Source: an uncultured Pelagibacteraceae bacterium (GTDB taxonomy: Bacteria > Pseudomonadota > Alphaproteobacteria > Pelagibacterales > Pelagibacteraceae). Taken from it: DNA of 47,611 bases. Location of the stretch: positions 1-47,611 of the forward strand of contig CACJWS010000009.1 of assembly GCA_902596975.1 (NCBI GenBank), read 5' to 3'. This document shows positions 41,201 to 47,611 of the stretch, in pieces. How positions within the stretch are numbered: the first letter of the stretch is position 1; each line of letters begins with the position of its first letter. A program made the position numbers and the translations under genes. The notes under the pieces were generated by a model, which saw only the letters and a list, made by a program, of their open reading frames with translations, had not been told where the DNA came from and did no database searches.

Positions 41201-42316
41201 ATGAAAAAATTAAGTAAATTATTACTTGCTCTTTCTTTTGCTCTTTCAATAACTTCATCTGCATTTGCGGTTACAGTAGCATCTTGGGGTGGAGCTTATA
41301 CAGAGTCTCAAAAGCTAGGGTATGGTGATCCAACTGCAAAAGCTCTTGGTGTTGATATCAACTGGGTAGACTATTCAGGTGGATTATCTGAGATTAAAGC
41401 TCAAAAAGAAGCAGGTGCAATTACTTGGGATATTATCGATGTATTCGCATTTGATACTATCAACGGATGTGACGAAGGAATTTTCGTTGAATTCGATTTT
41501 GACAAAGACTTCCCTGCAGCTCCAGATGGAACTCCTGCAAGTGAAGATTTCTTTGCTCCAATGCCAAGTAAATGTGCGGTAGGAAACATTTTATATTCTT
41601 GGAACTATGCTTACAACGTAAACAATGTTGACGGCACACCATCGACTATAAAAGATTTCTTTAACACTAAAAAATTTCCAGGAAAAAGAGCTATTTACAA
41701 ATCTGCTCTAACAAACCTAGAAATAGCATTAGCTGGTGACGGTGTTTATATGGGTAAAGGTGGATCAGAGATCTACAAATTACTAGAAACTGAAGCTGGT
41801 GTTAATAGAGCTATGAATAAAATTAAAGAGCTTTGTACAGATCCAAATGGTGGATGTGTATTCTGGTCTGCAGGTGCTCAACCACCAGAATTATTAGTAT
41901 CTGGTGAAGTTGTTATGGCAACTGGTTGGAATGGAAGATTCTTTAATGCTGAAATCGGTGAAGGTGCTCCAATTAAACAAGTATGGGATGGACAAGGTCT
42001 TGACTATGAATATTTCGCACTTGTTAAAGGTGGACCAGATGAAGCAAATGCTAAAAAAGCTTTAGCAATGATGACTAACACTGAAATGTTAGCTGGAAGT
42101 GCTAAATATATTGCATATGCTCCATACAGATTATCATCTTTAGAAATTATCAAAGCAAATGAGCCTTGGTACAAAGATGGTAAAACTGAAATGATGCCAC
42201 AAATGCCAACTGCTCCTTCAAACACTAAAAAATACTTTTTAGTTGATCCATTTTTCTGGGCTGATAACGGTACAGAACTTGGTGAGAAGTGGGAAGCTAT
42301 GAAAGCTGGTCTATAA
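41201..42316 (+). CDS. potD: PotD/PotF-type periplasmic substrate-binding protein
   Basis: Periplasmic receptor of the spermidine/putrescine class (371 residues). Sec signal peptide 1-23 (cleavage near 'SSAFA'), and the mature start 'VTVASWGGAYTESQKLGYGDP' is typical ('..v.sWgG.y...q....'). 'ITWDIIDVFAFDTINGCDEG' and 'CAVGNILYSWNYAYNV' are family segments; the second contains aromatic residues near the ligand cleft. It has its own strong ribosome-binding site and possibly its own promoter, and is followed by a terminator hairpin before the permeases. The conserved acidic residues that hold polyamine amines cannot be judged with certainty, so the ligand stays open. Confidence 0.9.
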   Translation: MKKLSKLLLALSFALSITSSAFAVTVASWGGAYTESQKLGYGDPTAKALGVDINWVDYSGGLSEIKAQKEAGAITWDIIDVFAFDTINGCDEGIFVEFDFDKDFPAAPDGTPASEDFFAPMPSKCAVGNILYSWNYAYNVNNVDGTPSTIKDFFNTKKFPGKRAIYKSALTNLEIALAGDGVYMGKGGSEIYKLLETEAGVNRAMNKIKELCTDPNGGCVFWSAGAQPPELLVSGEVVMATGWNGRFFNAEIGEGAPIKQVWDGQGLDYEYFALVKGGPDEANAKKALAMMTNTEMLAGSAKYIAYAPYRLSSLEIIKANEPWYKDGKTEMMPQMPTAPSNTKKYFLVDPFFWADNGTELGEKWEAMKAGL

Positions 42317-42351
42317 AAGAGTATAAAAGACTAGAATAATATAATATATAT

Positions 42352-42379
42352 AGGGCGACTTTTTTAAGTCGCCCTTTTT
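42352..42379 (+). terminator. Rho-independent terminator/attenuator between receptor and permease genes
   Basis: A 10-base perfect stem (AGGGCGACTT at 42352-42361 and AAGTCGCCCT at 42366-42375) with a TTTT loop, followed by a T run. It ends only four bases before the permease ATG at 42384. It would reduce read-through from the highly expressed receptor gene into the permeases. Confidence 0.88.
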
Positions 42380-42383
42380 ATTT

Positions 42384-43646
42384 ATGAGCAGCGAAACAAA
42401 ACAAATACTTACAACTGACGGAATTCCTTTAGAGATAAGTTTAAAAAAAGCTGAAAGAAAAAACAAAATTAAAGCATTTTTACTTGTTGCGCCATTACTA
42501 CTTTTTTTGATTATTACTTATATTTTTCCAATCGGAGAAATGTTTACAAGAAGTATTGATGATAAAATGATTACAAACATGCTTCCAAAAACATTTAAGT
42601 CTATGGAGACATGGGACGGTAAAGAACTTCCATCTGAAGAAGTATTTGCTTCATTTTTATCTGATTTTAAAATTCTTGTAGAAAAAAAAGAACATGGAAA
42701 ACTTGCTCAAAGACTTAATAAAGAAAAAAATGGGTTCAACACCATCACAAAAAAATTATTCAGACAGGTAAAAAGAAATAAAATTGACGAGACACAAAGT
42801 ATTAAAGAACAAATAATGAAAGTTCATAAGAGATGGAGAAATGTAGAATATTGGCAAGCTATTAAAAGGACTGCACCTCCTTACACTTCAGCTAAATATT
42901 TAAAAGCTATGGATATGTATTTGAATGAAGATAACAAAATTACTCAAGTTAGTGAAGATAGAAGAATACATAGAATTTTATGGTTGAGAACTGTAGAGGT
43001 TGCTTTCTTTGTTACTGTATTCTGTTTCTTAATGGGTTACCCAATAGCCCATTTACTAGCAACACTTCCAATGAAGTATAGTAATTTATTAATGATTTGT
43101 GTTCTTCTTCCGTTTTGGACGTCGTTATTAGTTAGAACAGCTAGCTGGATGATTTTGCTTCAACAGCAAGGAGTAGTTAATGATTTCTTTGTATTGATTG
43201 GCCTTGTGTCAGACGATAATAGGCCAGAAATGATGTACAACAAAGTCGGAACTTATGTTGCTATGACACAAATTCTATTACCATTTATGGTTTTACCACT
43301 TTACAGTGTGATGAAAACTATCTCGCCAAGTTTAATGAGAGCAGGTAAATCTCTTGGCGGAACACCTTTTGTGGCTTTTTGGAAAGTATATTTTCCATTA
43401 ACCATACCAGGTATCGGGGCAGGGTGTCTTTTAGTTTTTATTTTAGCAATTGGATACTACATCACACCCGCTTTAGTTGGGGGAGCATCAGGAACCTTAA
43501 TTAGTAACCAAATTGCATATCATATGAAAACTACTTTAGATTGGAGTTTTGCTTCAGCGATGGGGCTTATGTTGCTTGGAGGAGTTTTGGTTATCTATTG
43601 GCTTTATAATAAATTAGTTGGAGTTGATAATATTAAGTTAGGTTAG
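42384..43646 (+). CDS. potB: Pot-type ABC permease (PotB/PotH)
   Basis: First permease of the Pot-type importer, 420 residues against about 280-320 for a plain PotB. The core has six helices and the coupling segment 'AGKSLGGTPFVAFWKVYFPLT'. 'LLPFWTSLLVRTASWMILLQ' is a PotB hallmark. The extra length is a hydrophilic, Lys-rich segment between helix 1 (30-50) and helix 2 (202-220), about residues 55-198, which should lie in the periplasm. Similar insertions are known in alphaproteobacterial relatives. The start is right after a terminator hairpin. It ends one base before the PotC start. Confidence 0.9.
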   Translation: MSSETKQILTTDGIPLEISLKKAERKNKIKAFLLVAPLLLFLIITYIFPIGEMFTRSIDDKMITNMLPKTFKSMETWDGKELPSEEVFASFLSDFKILVEKKEHGKLAQRLNKEKNGFNTITKKLFRQVKRNKIDETQSIKEQIMKVHKRWRNVEYWQAIKRTAPPYTSAKYLKAMDMYLNEDNKITQVSEDRRIHRILWLRTVEVAFFVTVFCFLMGYPIAHLLATLPMKYSNLLMICVLLPFWTSLLVRTASWMILLQQQGVVNDFFVLIGLVSDDNRPEMMYNKVGTYVAMTQILLPFMVLPLYSVMKTISPSLMRAGKSLGGTPFVAFWKVYFPLTIPGIGAGCLLVFILAIGYYITPALVGGASGTLISNQIAYHMKTTLDWSFASAMGLMLLGGVLVIYWLYNKLVGVDNIKLG

Positions 43647-43647
43647 T

Positions 43648-44502
43648 ATGGCATTACCAAAGTATACAGAAACTAGATATAGAATTTGGCACTACTTTTA
43701 CATTGCCATATGTACTTTTGTTTTTATTTTTTTAATAGCACCTTTGTTTGTAATATTTCCATTATCATTTAATGCAGAAGAGTTTCTTGTTTTTTCAGAA
43801 GGAATGAAGAATTTAGACCCAGATGCTTTTTCATTAAGATGGTACAAGGATATGGTTTACGGTACAAAGAACCCATGGGGTCTTGCTGCAAAGAATAGTT
43901 TTATTATTGCTATATTTGCAACTTTAGGGTCAGTAATTTTAGGAACGGTTGCTGCATTAGGATTGAGCAGCAGACACATGCCCTTTAAAGGAATAATAAT
44001 GGCAACTTTGATTTCACCAATGATAGTTCCACTTATTATATCAGGTGTTGCAATATTCTTTTTTATGGCAAAAGCAGGTTTAGCGGCAACTCATACAGGA
44101 ATAGTTTTAGCTCATATAATTTTGGGAACACCTTTTGTTGTAATTACTGTTACTGCAACATTATCAGGTTTCGATCATAGTGTAACAAGAGCGGCAGCTA
44201 GTTTAGGCAGTAACCCAGTAAATACATTTATGAAAGTAACACTTCCGTTGATTTTACCTGGAGTAATATCAGGAGGTTTGTTTGCTTTTGTAACTTCTTT
44301 TGATGAAGTTGTAGTCGTTTTATTTTTAGCTGGTCTTGAAAATACAACTATTCCAATTCAAATGTGGACAGGTTTAAGAGAACAATTAAGCCCTACAATT
44401 CTAGCAGTTGCTACATGTTTAATTGTTTTATCGACCTTAATATTGATAAGTGCTGAATTATTAAGAAGAAGATCAGAACGTTTAAGAGGAATTAATAGAT
44501 AA
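43648..44502 (+). CDS. potC: Pot-type ABC permease (PotC/PotI)
   Basis: Second permease of the Pot-type importer, 284 residues, normal length. Six helices. 'RAAASLGSNPVNTFMKVTLP' is the EAA coupling loop. 'LIAPLFVIFPLSFNAEEFLVF' at helix 1 and 'FVTSFDEVVVVLFLAG' are PotC hallmarks. The stop directly abuts the stop of the convergent thiolase gene with no terminator between them. Confidence 0.93.
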   Translation: MALPKYTETRYRIWHYFYIAICTFVFIFLIAPLFVIFPLSFNAEEFLVFSEGMKNLDPDAFSLRWYKDMVYGTKNPWGLAAKNSFIIAIFATLGSVILGTVAALGLSSRHMPFKGIIMATLISPMIVPLIISGVAIFFFMAKAGLAATHTGIVLAHIILGTPFVVITVTATLSGFDHSVTRAAASLGSNPVNTFMKVTLPLILPGVISGGLFAFVTSFDEVVVVLFLAGLENTTIPIQMWTGLREQLSPTILAVATCLIVLSTLILISAELLRRRSERLRGINR

Positions 44503-45627
44503 TTAATTTACCGACTCGATTACAGTCGCAATACCCATACCTAAACCGATGCATTGAGTAGATAAAGCGTATTTCTTATTTTCACGTCTAAGCAAATCAG
44601 CAGCTTTGCCAGTAATTCTAGCTCCTGTTGCTCCTAGAGGGTGTCCTAGAGCTAACGCTCCACCATCCAAATTAGCTTTCTTTTGATCGATACCAAGATC
44701 TTTTAAGCATGCTATTGATTGAGAAGCAAAAGCTTCATTAATCTCTACAATATCGATATCATTAATTGATAAATTTGCTCTCTCTAATGCTTTCTTAGTT
44801 GCTCCTATAGGTCCAAGTCCCATTACATCTGGCTCACATCCTTTAACTCCAGTTGAAACAATTCTAGCTAAAATCTCTAAACCATTTTCTTTTGCATAGC
44901 TTTCTTCACATATCAATGTTGCTGCTGCTCCATCGGTAAGAGGTGAGGATGTTGCTGCAGTAACAGTTCCTTCTTGATCAAATGCAAGTTTTAAACCATC
45001 TAAAGTTTCTTGATTACTTTTTGGACGTATGTTTCCATCTTTTGTGCAACCAGCGATTTCAACGATTTCATTTTTAAATTTACCATTAACTTCAGCTTCA
45101 TTGGCTTTTTGATGACTTTGAATTGCAAACTCTTGTTGCTCAGTTCTTGAAATTTTATATCTCTTGGCAACATTTTCAGCAGTAATTCCCATTGAAAAAT
45201 AAACATTTGGATTTTCTTTATCTGTGTAAGGATAAGGTATTGGTTCAAAGCCAGTTGTAACTCTAGTCATACTTTCAACACCTCCACATACGAAAACTTT
45301 TCCTGCGCCCATTGCTATTTTACCTACTGCAACATGAATAGCTTCCATAGAAGAACCACACCATCTATCGACGGTCATTCCAGAAGTATGTATTTCCATT
45401 CCAGATAAAAATGTTGTGAGTTTCCCAATATTAAAACTCTGCTCTCCAACCTGGAAAGCACACCCAACAACAATATCTTCTATATCAGCAGGATTTACTT
45501 CAGTTTTAGATACAAGATTTTTAACAACTTCTGCAAACATATTTACAGGCTTAACATCAATTAATTCACCTTTTCTTGCCATTGTAAAAGGTGATCTTGA
45601 ATATCCTGCTATAACTGCTCTTTTCAT
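44503..45627 (-). CDS. Thiolase (acetyl-CoA C-acyltransferase)
   Basis: A 374-residue thiolase. The nucleophile is C90 in 'VDRWCGSSMEAIHVA'. The other catalytic residues are H329 in 'ALGHPLGATGAR' and C359 in 'STQCIGLGMGIA'. 'EINEAFASQ' and 'SPLTDGAAA' are also present. It is a little shorter than usual (390-400). Degradative (FadA-like) and acetoacetyl-CoA thiolases look alike at this level. It follows dmdA on the minus strand with 23 bases between. Two roles fit the neighbours: handling acetoacetyl-CoA from carnitine breakdown, or acyl-CoA steps after DMSP demethylation. Neither is proven. Confidence 0.92.
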   Translation of the reverse strand: MKRAVIAGYSRSPFTMARKGELIDVKPVNMFAEVVKNLVSKTEVNPADIEDIVVGCAFQVGEQSFNIGKLTTFLSGMEIHTSGMTVDRWCGSSMEAIHVAVGKIAMGAGKVFVCGGVESMTRVTTGFEPIPYPYTDKENPNVYFSMGITAENVAKRYKISRTEQQEFAIQSHQKANEAEVNGKFKNEIVEIAGCTKDGNIRPKSNQETLDGLKLAFDQEGTVTAATSSPLTDGAAATLICEESYAKENGLEILARIVSTGVKGCEPDVMGLGPIGATKKALERANLSINDIDIVEINEAFASQSIACLKDLGIDQKKANLDGGALALGHPLGATGARITGKAADLLRRENKKYALSTQCIGLGMGIATVIESVN

Positions 45628-45650
45628 ATAAGACTTATACCTACTAATTA

Positions 45651-46814
45651 TTATTTTGAAAATGGTAAAGAGGACACAATTCCTTTTCTTAATTTATTAT
45701 CAGGAGTGTGAACTAAAACTTCTGATCCTGTTTTGCAAAATTCATTTAAAATCATAGATAAACCAATATTTTTTTTGAATTTTGGAGAATAAATCCCTGA
45801 AGTAATTTTACCAATTAATTTCTTATCTTTTGAATAAAGTGGAAAAGGAATTGAACATGGAGGACAATCTACACCATCAAATAATACCCCTTTTAATTTT
45901 TGTTTTACACCTTGTTTCTTAATATTATCTAAAGCATTTTTTCCTATGAAATCATGATCGCTTTTGTCACTACAATATTTTTCTAAGTTACATTCAATTG
46001 GATTATTTTCTTTTGTAAAATCATTTCCATATGACATTAATCCTGCTTCTATTCTGTCAATTAAATTTGGGCATCCTGGAGCAATGTTAAATTCTTTCCC
46101 CGCTTTCCATATTATATCCCAAATTTTTTCTCCCATTTCATTTTTGTCGAAGTAATCTTCAAAGCATTTAAAATAAATCTCAAATCCATCTTGTTTGCTA
46201 TATCCTGATCTTGCAATAACTTGTTTAGTTCCTAAAAAATCAAATATTCTAAAATTAAAAAATTTTAATTTTCTAATATCTTCTCCGAATATTGATGTCA
46301 TCAAATCTTCAGACTTTGGACCTTGTACTGCAAGAGGATATACATCTGGTTCTGTTATGCTCACATTTAGATTTAAACCAACTGCAATACCTTTTGCCCA
46401 AAGCAATACATCAGAATCTGCTATTGAAATCCAAAACATATCATCATCTAACTTTAACAACACTGGGTCATTTATCATTCCAGCATTTTCATCTATCATA
46501 GGAATATAAAAACATTTTCCAGTCTCCATATTTTTTAAAGATCTTGGCGTCATTTTTTGTACTAATAAACTAGCGTCTGGACCTGATATCTGAACTTGTC
46601 TTTGACAAGAAACATCCCATAGCTGAACATGCTCATTTAAATGCCAATAATCATCCTCAACAGATTTCTGAAATCTTTTTGGTAAGAGCATATGATTTAC
46701 AACAGTAAAATCAGTTACACCACATTCTTCTACTCTCTTGGTGTAAGGAGTTCTTCTTATTCTCCTAGACATATTTAGTTTTGTGCTAATTTTGCTTTGT
46801 ATCAACGAAGCCAT
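45651..46814 (-). CDS. dmdA: Dimethylsulfoniopropionate demethylase DmdA (GcvT family)
   Basis: A 387-residue tetrahydrofolate-dependent methyltransferase of the GcvT/DmdA fold. It would move a methyl group from DMSP to THF, giving methylmercaptopropionate. DmdA-like stretches are 'RRIRRTPYTKRVEECGVTDF' (17-36), 'VVNHMLLPKRF' (38-48), 'YWHLNEHVQLWDVSCQRQVQ' (56-75), 'ISIADSDVLLWAKGIAVG' (129-146), 'LAVQGPKSEDLM' and 'APGCPNLIDRIEAGLMSYGNDF' (partly, 245-266). The resemblance to what I recall of Pelagibacter DmdA is strong. At 387 residues it has an extra N-terminal 15 or so. Related GcvT-type proteins in betaine demethylation are the main alternative. It lies three bases after the HIUase-like gene and upstream of the thiolase. 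Confidence 0.82.
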   Translation of the reverse strand: MASLIQSKISTKLNMSRRIRRTPYTKRVEECGVTDFTVVNHMLLPKRFQKSVEDDYWHLNEHVQLWDVSCQRQVQISGPDASLLVQKMTPRSLKNMETGKCFYIPMIDENAGMINDPVLLKLDDDMFWISIADSDVLLWAKGIAVGLNLNVSITEPDVYPLAVQGPKSEDLMTSIFGEDIRKLKFFNFRIFDFLGTKQVIARSGYSKQDGFEIYFKCFEDYFDKNEMGEKIWDIIWKAGKEFNIAPGCPNLIDRIEAGLMSYGNDFTKENNPIECNLEKYCSDKSDHDFIGKNALDNIKKQGVKQKLKGVLFDGVDCPPCSIPFPLYSKDKKLIGKITSGIYSPKFKKNIGLSMILNEFCKTGSEVLVHTPDNKLRKGIVSSLPFSK

Positions 46815-46817
46815 ATA

Positions 46818-47153
46818 TTATTTTGACCACCAAACTGTATAGCTGTTAGGAGAAATTATTATTGGCAAGTGATAATTTTTTTTATTATCGGTCATTTTAA
46901 ATTTTATGACTATTTCACCCACAATTTTTTTCTTTTTAAAGTATCTTTTAATATTACAAATCATTTCATAATCGCATTTGCAATCTTTTTTGCTAAGATT
47001 AAAATGCTTAGTAATCCTACCATTTCCATCAGTCTTTGTATTCAAAAAAAGCTTTTTTAATTTTGAGGATTGTATTTGATAAATCTTTACTTTAACGTTG
47101 CTTGCATGATTTCCATCAGACCCATTCAATAAATGTGAGCTAAATTTTGCCAT
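46818..47153 (-). CDS. 5-hydroxyisourate hydrolase-like (transthyretin-related) protein
   Basis: A 111-residue transthyretin-fold protein. HIUase catalytic residues are kept: H7 in 'SSHLLNGSDG', R46 in 'TDGNGRITKH' and H95 in 'NYHLPIIISPNSYTVW'. The C-terminal signature of HIUases, Tyr-Arg-Gly-Ser, is replaced by a tail ending Trp-Trp-Ser-Lys, and the middle is unusually Lys- and Cys-rich. HIUase hydrolyses 5-hydroxyisourate in urate breakdown, but no other purine gene is visible. The gene is one base after a TPP-enzyme gene and three bases before dmdA. No signal peptide, so cytoplasmic. The substrate may differ from HIU. Confidence 0.72.
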   Translation of the reverse strand: MAKFSSHLLNGSDGNHASNVKVKIYQIQSSKLKKLFLNTKTDGNGRITKHFNLSKKDCKCDYEMICNIKRYFKKKKIVGEIVIKFKMTDNKKNYHLPIIISPNSYTVWWSK

Positions 47154-47154
47154 T

Positions 47155-47611
47155 TTACTCTATTGACGATTTCTCTCTCTTGCTGGCCACAGCAGCAACA
47201 ATTGGACTTAATACTGGTTTAGCTTTTACATTTACACAAGCAGTTTTACCGCTTGCAATAGCTCTTTTTAGTGCTGGACCCAATTCTTCTCTTTTCGTCA
47301 CTAATTCTCCATGACCCCCAAAGCCTTCAAATATACTGTGGAAGGGTATATCTCTAAAGTCTGTTGCAACTCTTTTTCCACTTTCAAATAATCTTTCTTG
47401 TTGTTGCCCAATTGATGCTAAGCCACCATTATTGTCAATAACAACAACAATTGGTTTCTTTTCAAAAAATGCAGTTTCTATAGACATGCCTCCAGATAAA
47501 AAGGCACCATCTCCACTAATTAAAATTACATTCGATTTAGGGTTATTATTTTTTGCAGATAATGCAAATGATACACCAACACCCAGCATACTAAATGTGC
47601 CTGGATGTAAA
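47155..47611 (-). CDS. Thiamine-diphosphate-dependent enzyme, C-terminal part
   Basis: The gene is cut by the window edge; the frame stays open to the last base, so about 150 C-terminal residues are present. The part seen begins 'LHPGTFSMLGVGVSFALSAK' and carries the TPP/Mg motif: 'ISGDGAFLSGGMSIETAFF' followed by 'VVVIDNNGGLASIGQQQ' (GDG...NN). This is the C-terminal PYR-partner domain of the acetolactate synthase, benzoylformate decarboxylase and oxalyl-CoA decarboxylase group. The N-terminal two thirds, needed for the exact member, lie outside. It is upstream of the HIUase-like gene, dmdA and thiolase genes on the same strand, probably one operon. Confidence 0.82.
   Translation of the reverse strand, partial: LHPGTFSMLGVGVSFALSAKNNNPKSNVILISGDGAFLSGGMSIETAFFEKKPIVVVIDNNGGLASIGQQQERLFESGKRVATDFRDIPFHSIFEGFGGHGELVTKREELGPALKRAIASGKTACVNVKAKPVLSPIVAAVASKREKSSIE

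Noticed and set aside
46195..46509. 104-codon frame on + strand inside dmdA
   Set aside because: Shadow of the conserved DmdA coding strand; no start signal and no similarity I recognise.
1..47611. tRNA, rRNA, CRISPR, transposase or phage genes
   Set aside because: None was found; the intergenic gaps are too short for rRNA or arrays, and no mobile-element protein motif appears in the frames read.

Overview
The window is a very gene-dense, AT-rich segment (about 30% GC by eye) from a streamlined marine alphaproteobacterium. It is most likely Pelagibacterales (SAR11). The basis is the Lys/Ile/Asn-rich proteins, ATGA and TAATG stop/start overlaps through most operons, the near absence of intergenic DNA, and a gene set typical of that group: Liv, OpuA/ProU and Pot uptake systems, DmdA, and methylated-osmolyte catabolism. 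This is inferred from gene content, not from a marker gene. No rRNA, tRNA, CRISPR, insertion sequence or phage gene was seen, and no stretch above 300 bases lacks a gene. The largest gaps are about 128 bases (11460-11587) and 115 bases (41086-41200).

Layout. (1) 1-5484, + strand: the end of a Liv-type branched-chain or amino-acid ABC importer (livH, a 60-residue unknown, livM, livG, livF), then an AzlCD exporter pair, a secreted pentapeptide-repeat protein and a glutarate 2-hydroxylase (GlaH/CsiD). (2) 5518-10259: a ProC-like reductase, a second Liv importer (livG, livF, livH, livM) and a 22-residue membrane peptide, closed by a strong bidirectional terminator. (3) 10269-15939, - strand: a LivJ-type binding protein, a large secreted subtilisin-like protein with a beta-rich C-terminus, and a DMT permease. 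(4) 16001-23694: a carnitine module. It holds gamma-butyrobetaine dioxygenase, carnitine 3-dehydrogenase, a BKACE dehydrocarnitine-cleavage enzyme and a betainyl-CoA-type thioesterase. With them are a CitE-like lyase, a GMC oxidoreductase, two Gfa-family zinc proteins and an SDR. (5) 23751-28092: a ProU/OpuA-type quaternary-amine importer with a tandem-fused permease. (6) 28086-37928: DMT permeases, Fe-ADH, amidase, two unusual homocysteine methyltransferase-like proteins, serine hydrolase, MsrA, a VOC protein and aldehyde dehydrogenase. (7) 38045-44502: EutA-like and DoeA/EutD-like genes followed by a complete Pot-type importer. (8) 44503-47611, - strand: thiolase, DmdA, a 5-hydroxyisourate-hydrolase-like protein and a truncated TPP-dependent enzyme.

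Working together (inference). Quaternary amines enter through the ProU-like system. Gamma-butyrobetaine is hydroxylated to carnitine and oxidised to 3-dehydrocarnitine. That is cleaved with acetyl-CoA to betainyl-CoA plus acetoacetate, and betainyl-CoA is hydrolysed to glycine betaine. Glycine betaine would feed methyl-transfer and demethylation. The two Gfa-family proteins, the methyltransferases and DmdA (DMSP demethylase) fit one-carbon handling, and the ectoine-type genes extend the theme to other osmolytes. The window therefore reads as an osmolyte uptake and catabolism neighbourhood. The least explained parts are the His-for-Cys homocysteine methyltransferase paralogues, the HIUase-like protein with an altered C-terminal signature beside DmdA, and the two tiny genes embedded in the liv operons.
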